A stretch of 64,000 bases of DNA from Symbiodinium natans (taxonomy: Eukaryota; Sar; Dinophyceae; Suessiales; Symbiodiniaceae), in assembly GCA_905221605.1 (NCBI GenBank), contig CAJNDS010002492.1, forward strand, positions 1 through 64,000, given 5' to 3'. The notes beneath the pieces are model-generated. The model was given only the letters and a program-made list of their open reading frames with translations, did not search any database and was not told the DNA's origin. The number at the start of each line of letters is the position of its first letter. Position 1 is the first letter of the stretch. Positions 60,329-64,000 of the stretch are shown in pieces. The position numbers were made by a program, and so were the translations under genes.

Positions 60329-60649
60329 TTATATTATTTCTGCTATTATATTTTTTAATTCTTGTTGTTTTTTCATAAGTTCCTCTTTTGTTCTTACTGG
60401 CATCATTGGACGCTCTAATTGTCTGTTAACATCATCCAGTTGACCCTGATAAAGACTCTTCTTCTGATGTTGCACCCAGTCATTACGCAAAGCAACATTT
60501 TTACCTCTATTTTCTGCTTCTTCAATTCTTAATTTCATATCCTCTAAATATTTCCTACGTGATGCTACTCCGAACGTATCTTCAACATCGTAATATTGTT
60601 GAACCTGTGGCATTCTTTTAAACTCTGGTTTGCTTTTGAACATACTCAT
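60329..60649 (-). CDS. Small helical viral protein, 106 residues
   Basis: Starts MSMFKSKPEFKRMPQVQQ and is almost entirely charged helix (RRKYLEDMKLRIEEAENRGK, MKKQQELKNIIAEII). No motif is recognised. It lies in a minus-strand run between the zinc-finger gene and the LRLRPTY genes with 10-35 base gaps, which suggests co-regulation as late genes. Confidence 0.65.
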   Translation of the reverse strand: MSMFKSKPEFKRMPQVQQYYDVEDTFGVASRRKYLEDMKLRIEEAENRGKNVALRNDWVQHQKKSLYQGQLDDVNRQLERPMMPVRTKEELMKKQQELKNIIAEII

Positions 60650-60685
60650 TATTAATAATATTAGATTAAAAATATTATTAATAAT
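60648..60685. terminator. Perfect 15-bp hairpin after the zinc-finger gene
   Basis: ATTATTAATAATATT and AATATTATTAATAAT flank an 8-base loop, touching the stop of the upstream gene and the start of the next. The core ATTATTAATAAT recurs at 54,065-54,076 between replicase and integrase. Confidence 0.55.
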
Positions 60686-61395
60686 CAGAACATTTTTGAC
60701 TTAAAACTGTTTATTTTTTGCATATGTTCCTCTCGTTTTGCTCTTCTTATTTCTTTATAAGATGCCTCTAATATTTCTCTTGCTGTTAGTTGCCGTGGTT
60801 GTTCTTCCATTCTAACGGGTTTATACTGTGTTTTAACCTCAATTGGATCACTATATTGGACGCTCGTCAGAGCCTCGCGAGGCTTCGCGACGCTCGTCAG
60901 AGCCTCGCGAGGCTTCGCGACGCTCGTCAGAGCCTCGCGAGGCTTCGCGACAACTTCATTTTGTTTAGGTTGCTCTTGCTTTGAATATTTTGCTTTCATC
61001 TCTTCTTCAATTTCTTTCCTTAATTTTTGCTCCACCTTTGCCCCATAACTGGCTTTCTGCCTATTTACTGGTAATGTTTCTGTTGGTTGACCCTTACAGT
61101 AATGTGGGTGGGTGTTTCTTAGGCTCTTGGGCAACATCTTTTTGTTACAGGCTTCACATTCAACCAGTTCCACTACCTTAACGCTTCTGGCTAGTTTCTT
61201 TGGTTGTGCTTTAGGTTTTGCTTTTGCTGTTGGTTGCGTTTGTTCTGTTGTTTGTTCAACAGGTGCTGTTGTTGTCTCTTCTTGTTTGATTGGTTCAGTG
61301 GGTTCTTCTTCATTGGTTGTTTCAATAATTTCATTTGCTACTGGTTCGGTTGCTTCTTCAGTTTTATCATCGGTAACTGCTTCCTCACTGCTCAT
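60685..61395 (-). CDS. Zinc-finger viral protein with in-frame decapeptide repeat, 236 residues
   Basis: Starts MSSEEAVTDDKTEEATEP. The acidic, Thr/Glu-rich N-terminal 65 residues look disordered. A single zinc finger follows: C80, C83, H96 and C100 (VECEACNKKMLPKSLRNTHP). Next are a helical basic part and three exact copies of VAKPREALTS, encoded by a 30-bp GC-rich repeat at about 60,860-60,950. The C-terminus is Arg/Lys-rich (SYKEIRRAKREEHMQKIN). Single CxxC...HxxxC fingers of this sort occur in many PLV and virophage proteins. It may act in DNA binding or late regulation. Confidence 0.7.
   Translation of the reverse strand: MSSEEAVTDDKTEEATEPVANEIIETTNEEEPTEPIKQEETTTAPVEQTTEQTQPTAKAKPKAQPKKLARSVKVVELVECEACNKKMLPKSLRNTHPHYCKGQPTETLPVNRQKASYGAKVEQKLRKEIEEEMKAKYSKQEQPKQNEVVAKPREALTSVAKPREALTSVAKPREALTSVQYSDPIEVKTQYKPVRMEEQPRQLTAREILEASYKEIRRAKREEHMQKINSFKSKMF
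60858..60950. repeat. 30-bp GC-rich repeat with GCCTCGCGAGGC palindrome, three copies
   Basis: GACGCTCGTCAGAGCCTCGC with GAGGCTTCGC repeats three times inside the zinc-finger gene. The palindrome AGCCTCGCGAGGCTT stands out in AT-rich DNA. A fourth, solitary copy of the core is at 58,853-58,866 in another gene, in frame. Confidence 0.9.
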
Positions 61396-61432
61396 TATTA
61401 CTATAGTCTAGATTTTTCTATTTAGATATTTA

Positions 61433-62269
61433 TTATCCCCTGAAAAATGTTAAGGTAAATGAGATGTCCACCCCATTTAAATTTATAACTTGGTTCAGAT
61501 GGTTGGTTAATCTGAAATTTAGCCTTCTTAATAATTTGTTAGAGACATCAATATAATCAACACTGCTTAGCTCATTATCATTTATAACGCCAAGATATGG
61601 AACTGTTACGTTTATTTTCTTTACTATTGATGAATTACCTGCTACTGTTAATTGGTTGTAGTTGCTAATTTCGTTACAATGTAAATACAAACTCTTGAAG
61701 GGGACAAGGTCAACAAAGTTTGTAGTGTAAGGTGCCACATTAGTATACGCATCAGTTGCTGGTGTTGTGTTACCGATTACTCTGTTTATTGAACTTAAAT
61801 TATTCACGTCAACAGGGTCTGAAAATGAACCAGCTAATGGTGCTATTTCCCCATCAGTCAGAAGAACAAAAATAACAGTTGCATAATTAGAGCTGACTGT
61901 AAATTTGTTAGTTGATGTGTTGTAGCTTAAAGAATATGTGTTAGGTCTGTCCACTGTATCAACCAATAAGTTAATTGCAATTTGTATTGTTTGCGCTAAA
62001 TCAACCGCTGTGTAGTTACCTTCCGGGATTGTTACTTTACGATAAGTAATACCTGCTATGACACCTGGAGGAATGACTTGATGCATCCAATAAATATTGT
62101 TGTTTGTGCTGTTTATTGAATACCACGAGTGGGGAATGCTTACCTCATGTATTTGACATAACATGTTCTCATCTAACTGAACTGTTTCAGGTAAATCAAT
62201 AGTAAATTCCGATGGTGTACCACTCACTTTATAACTGCTATCAATATAAACCTTTTTGAATTTGAGCAT
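61433..62269 (-). CDS. Candidate minor capsid (penton-like) protein, 278 residues
   Basis: Start MLKFKKVYIDSSYK at 62,269. The N-terminus DSSYKVSGTPSEFTIDLPET and the beta-rich body (IPPGVIAGITYRKVTIPEGN, YSLSYNTSTNKFTVSS) end in NGVDISFTLTFFRG. This layout (short N-terminal strand with a TPSEF-like motif, then a single jelly-roll-like body) resembles minor capsid proteins of PLVs and virophages. It sits divergently to the lipase and close to the major capsid gene, as expected. The assignment is by pattern and position; a structural search would settle it. Confidence 0.6.
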   Translation of the reverse strand: MLKFKKVYIDSSYKVSGTPSEFTIDLPETVQLDENMLCQIHEVSIPHSWYSINSTNNNIYWMHQVIPPGVIAGITYRKVTIPEGNYTAVDLAQTIQIAINLLVDTVDRPNTYSLSYNTSTNKFTVSSNYATVIFVLLTDGEIAPLAGSFSDPVDVNNLSSINRVIGNTTPATDAYTNVAPYTTNFVDLVPFKSLYLHCNEISNYNQLTVAGNSSIVKKINVTVPYLGVINDNELSSVDYIDVSNKLLRRLNFRLTNHLNQVINLNGVDISFTLTFFRG

Positions 62270-62311
62270 TATAGTATTAATGAGATAAATTAATTTATAA
62301 ACTATTTTATA
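62270..62311. promoter_or_regulatory. Short divergent promoter between minor capsid and lipase genes
   Basis: Only 42 bases separate the two ATGs. The sequence is almost pure A/T (ATAGTATTAATGAG, AATTTATAAACTATTTTATA), so both promoters must overlap. Confidence 0.45.
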
Positions 62312-62953
62312 ATGCACAAACATAAGCGAAGAAATGAAGGTATTTTATATGAACCTCCTAAAGCAAGAAATAAATTACATAATGAAGTTAGAGATGAATT
62401 AAATGAAAATGAAACATTTTTAACTGATACTCAAGGATTAAGACTTGCGTACGAAAACCCAGAAGGCATTTATCAAAATGGTAGCATTTTATACATTGCT
62501 GGAACGAAAAGCGGGAGAGATGTATATGATGATTTAAAATTACCGTTTTATCAAACAAGAAACACGAAGAGATACAAAGACGTTGATAAATTTATTAAAG
62601 ACGGAACTATAGAGGTTGATGGTAAGAAACTCACAGGTGTAACTGATATTATTAGTCATAGTTTAGGTTCAGCGGTAGGACAACAAATAAATAATGATTA
62701 TGGTAATATTTTTAGAAGTAGGAGTTATGGTTCTCCTTTTGTTTCAGGACAACAACCAGATGAGACAGGGACAAATTTAAGAATACGAAAGGCTGGTGAT
62801 GTCGTTAGTATGTTTGATAGAGGAAGCACAACATTAAATAGAGGAACATTAAACCCACTTGATAATCATAGTTATGCTGATATTGCTAATGTTCACAATA
62901 AACCAGGCAACTTACCTATAACAACAGATGAGTTTATGCAACAATTTAATTAA
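62312..62953 (+). CDS. Lipase-like alpha/beta hydrolase (class 3 type), 213 residues
   Basis: The nucleophile elbow is ISHSLGSAVG with S117. RSYGSPFVSG about 20 residues later, D163 (RKAGDVVSMFD) and H186 (NPLDNHSYAD) complete a triad in the order and spacing of class 3 lipases. The first Gly of GxSxG is replaced by Ser. No signal peptide is seen. Lipases of this kind occur in PLVs and could help membrane crossing at entry or release, which is an inference. All catalytic residues are present. Confidence 0.75.
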   Translation: MHKHKRRNEGILYEPPKARNKLHNEVRDELNENETFLTDTQGLRLAYENPEGIYQNGSILYIAGTKSGRDVYDDLKLPFYQTRNTKRYKDVDKFIKDGTIEVDGKKLTGVTDIISHSLGSAVGQQINNDYGNIFRSRSYGSPFVSGQQPDETGTNLRIRKAGDVVSMFDRGSTTLNRGTLNPLDNHSYADIANVHNKPGNLPITTDEFMQQFN

Positions 62954-62972
62954 TTTCTCAATAATATTAATA

Positions 62973-63164
62973 ATGTTTGCTTATAAATCTAGCACTTATG
63001 AAAAGTTAGAGAAACCAAAACCAGATAAAAAATTCAAACAGAACAGTTATGAAGAAATACGTAAACTTGTTGAAGATAATGAGGGGAATGACGTAGTGAA
63101 AGATATTAAGAATAAGAAGAAAAATAATAAAGAAATTTCATATAATTTCAAATTATTTGATTAA
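62973..63164 (+). CDS. Small Lys-rich protein, 63 residues
   Basis: Start MFAYKSSTYEKLEKPKPD at the ATG 62,973, 19 bases after the lipase stop. It is strongly basic and hydrophilic (KDIKNKKKNNKEISYNFK). No family is recognised. It lies between lipase and capsid on plus and is probably co-expressed. Confidence 0.55.
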   Translation: MFAYKSSTYEKLEKPKPDKKFKQNSYEEIRKLVEDNEGNDVVKDIKNKKKNNKEISYNFKLFD

Positions 63165-63189
63165 ATATAATATTAACAATTATATTTAA
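63161..63189. terminator. Perfect 11-bp hairpin at the small ORF stop
   Basis: TTAAATATAAT and ATTATATTTAA flank a 7-base loop. The stop TAA at 63,162-63,164 lies in the left arm. The next gene's TATA-like run starts right after it. Confidence 0.5.
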
Positions 63190-63194
63190 TTAAA

Positions 63195-63218
63195 TTTCTA
63201 TTTATATTATATATACTT
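63195..63218 (+). promoter_or_regulatory. TATA-like sequence before the capsid gene
   Basis: TTTCTATTTATATTATATAT is followed by ACTT and the ATG. TATATATACT also precedes the gene at 58,128, so it may be a viral late-promoter motif. Two cases only. Confidence 0.4.
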
Positions 63219-64000
63219 ATGGAATCGTTCAGCCCAGAGGATATCCTCATTGACAACCTGTCATTTAAATTAAACAAAGGTAGTTCATATATAACTGATA
63301 GAAGAAGTGTTACATTTTGGCCTTCTGGTTCAAATATCTATAAACCTACAAGTGGTAACCGTGTATTGAAATTTTCATTAAACGCTGAAGATAATGCTTG
63401 GTTAGACCCTCAATCAGTAAGAATTTTCTTTACACTACAAAATCTTGACGCTGGAGCATTTAATAACAAACTCCGTCCATTATCTCCTCCTTATAGCTTC
63501 TTCAGACGAATGAGAATTATTGCTGGTAATCAGGTTGTTGAAGACTTTGATAATTACAACCGAGTTCATCATATGTTCTCTAAAATGATGTCCCAAGGAG
63601 CACGAAAAGATGAATCAAATGAAGGGTTTGGTTATCGATATGATGACGAAATTAAAACTCTCGTTAATGACGGTGACACAAGACTAAAATATGAAGTTAA
63701 TGGTTTAACTTGTCAAGGCTTTAAGGATAAAATGATTGTTGGATTTAAACCATTATGTGGTTTATTCAGTCAGTTTAAATATTTACCTTTAAAGTATATG
63801 GGAAATTTAACAATTGAATTAGAATTGGTTACTAATGCTACTGATTGTGTAATTGACCCTACAGATGTTACAACGGCAGATGCTGTAGGAAATAGGTTTG
63901 TAACTGACGTTAATCCTGCCACAGAAGCAGACGCTGAATTTAGAAATACAAGCACTGATTGGGAAATTAATAATGCTCGTGTTGTTTGTGATGTTTGCAC
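63219..64000 (+). CDS. Major capsid protein (double jelly-roll), 3' end cut off
   Basis: It runs from the ATG at 63,219 to the window edge, 260 codons and still open. The N-terminus MESFSPEDILIDNLSFKLNK and the strand pattern (RSVTFWPSGSNIYKP, NRVLKFSLNAEDNAWLDPQS, VRIFFTLQN, RRMRIIAGNQVVEDFDNYN, YLPLKYMGNLTIELELVTNA) match the first jelly roll of PLV-type major capsid proteins, which form the trimeric hexon-like capsomers. The usual length is 500-650 residues, so about half is outside. No stop or frameshift is seen in the visible half. Confidence 0.82.
   Translation, partial: MESFSPEDILIDNLSFKLNKGSSYITDRRSVTFWPSGSNIYKPTSGNRVLKFSLNAEDNAWLDPQSVRIFFTLQNLDAGAFNNKLRPLSPPYSFFRRMRIIAGNQVVEDFDNYNRVHHMFSKMMSQGARKDESNEGFGYRYDDEIKTLVNDGDTRLKYEVNGLTCQGFKDKMIVGFKPLCGLFSQFKYLPLKYMGNLTIELELVTNATDCVIDPTDVTTADAVGNRFVTDVNPATEADAEFRNTSTDWEINNARVVCDVC

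Larger units (their letters stand above)
53045..64000. mobile_element. Endogenous Polinton-like virus, right end outside the window
   Basis: Base composition drops sharply to AT-rich at about 53,045, heptamers vanish, and closely spaced intronless frames begin. Integrase, replicase, minor and major capsid candidates and a lipase occur together, the usual set of Polinton-like viruses. Terminal inverted repeats and the target duplication cannot be checked because the other end is not included; the left boundary is placed by composition only. Confidence 0.85.

Noticed and set aside
1..64000. tRNA, rRNA or spliced-leader RNA genes
   Set aside because: No convincing cloverleaf, rRNA core or full 22-nt leader with a downstream donor was seen by eye; a covariance-model search would be needed to exclude them.

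Overview
The window joins two very different kinds of DNA. Positions 1 to about 53,040 look like nuclear DNA of a dinoflagellate. Very small exons and small palindromic mobile elements lie among hundreds of telomere-like TTTAGGG/CCCTAAA heptamers in both orientations. Positions about 53,045 to 64,000 are AT-rich, compact and intronless, and hold most of an endogenous Polinton-like virus (PLV) that runs off the right edge. The dinoflagellate call rests on GC-AG introns created by inserted elements, Ser/Thr-rich secreted proteins, and pairs of degenerate copies of the dinoflagellate spliced leader just upstream of three intronless genes at 49-52 kb. It is an inference; no rRNA or other taxonomic marker is present.

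Host part. A secreted cysteine-rich protein with a Thr/Ser tract runs off the left edge (1-707, minus). Most of 0.7-46 kb is repeat-rich, with exon-like islands that keep open frames with plausible splice sites: minus strand at 5.2-7.0, 11.4-12.3, 16.2-19.0, 39.0-41.4, 43.4-43.6 and 45.9 kb; plus strand at 24.7-26.9 kb. The best gene model is at 46,952-48,643 (minus): seven exons, phase-consistent throughout, encode parts of two PH domains. All six of its introns are 149-194 nt long and all contain telomere-like heptamers. In two of them the inserted element, its terminal inverted repeats and its 4-bp target duplication can be read directly, and the duplication supplies the GC donor.

Positions 49,081-52,279 hold three intronless plus-strand genes: an 88-residue basic protein, a ubiquitin-like fusion protein of 463 residues and a 231-residue unknown. 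Each is preceded by two spliced-leader-like sequences, and the two spacers between them resemble each other although the proteins do not. A further small exon lies at 52,590-52,634 before the virus begins.

Viral part. From left to right: rve integrase (minus), a 1294-residue replicase with PolB-like motifs, an SF1 helicase and a C-terminal zinc cluster (minus), a small plus-strand protein, two proteins sharing an N-terminal LRLRPTY motif, a small helical protein and a zinc-finger protein (all minus), a candidate minor capsid protein (minus), a lipase-like hydrolase, a small protein and the major capsid protein (plus, cut by the window edge). No packaging ATPase or protease is visible here; they would be expected past 64,000. 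The viral frames are nearly all intact, so the insertion looks recent or the element still functional. One in-frame TGA is the possible exception.
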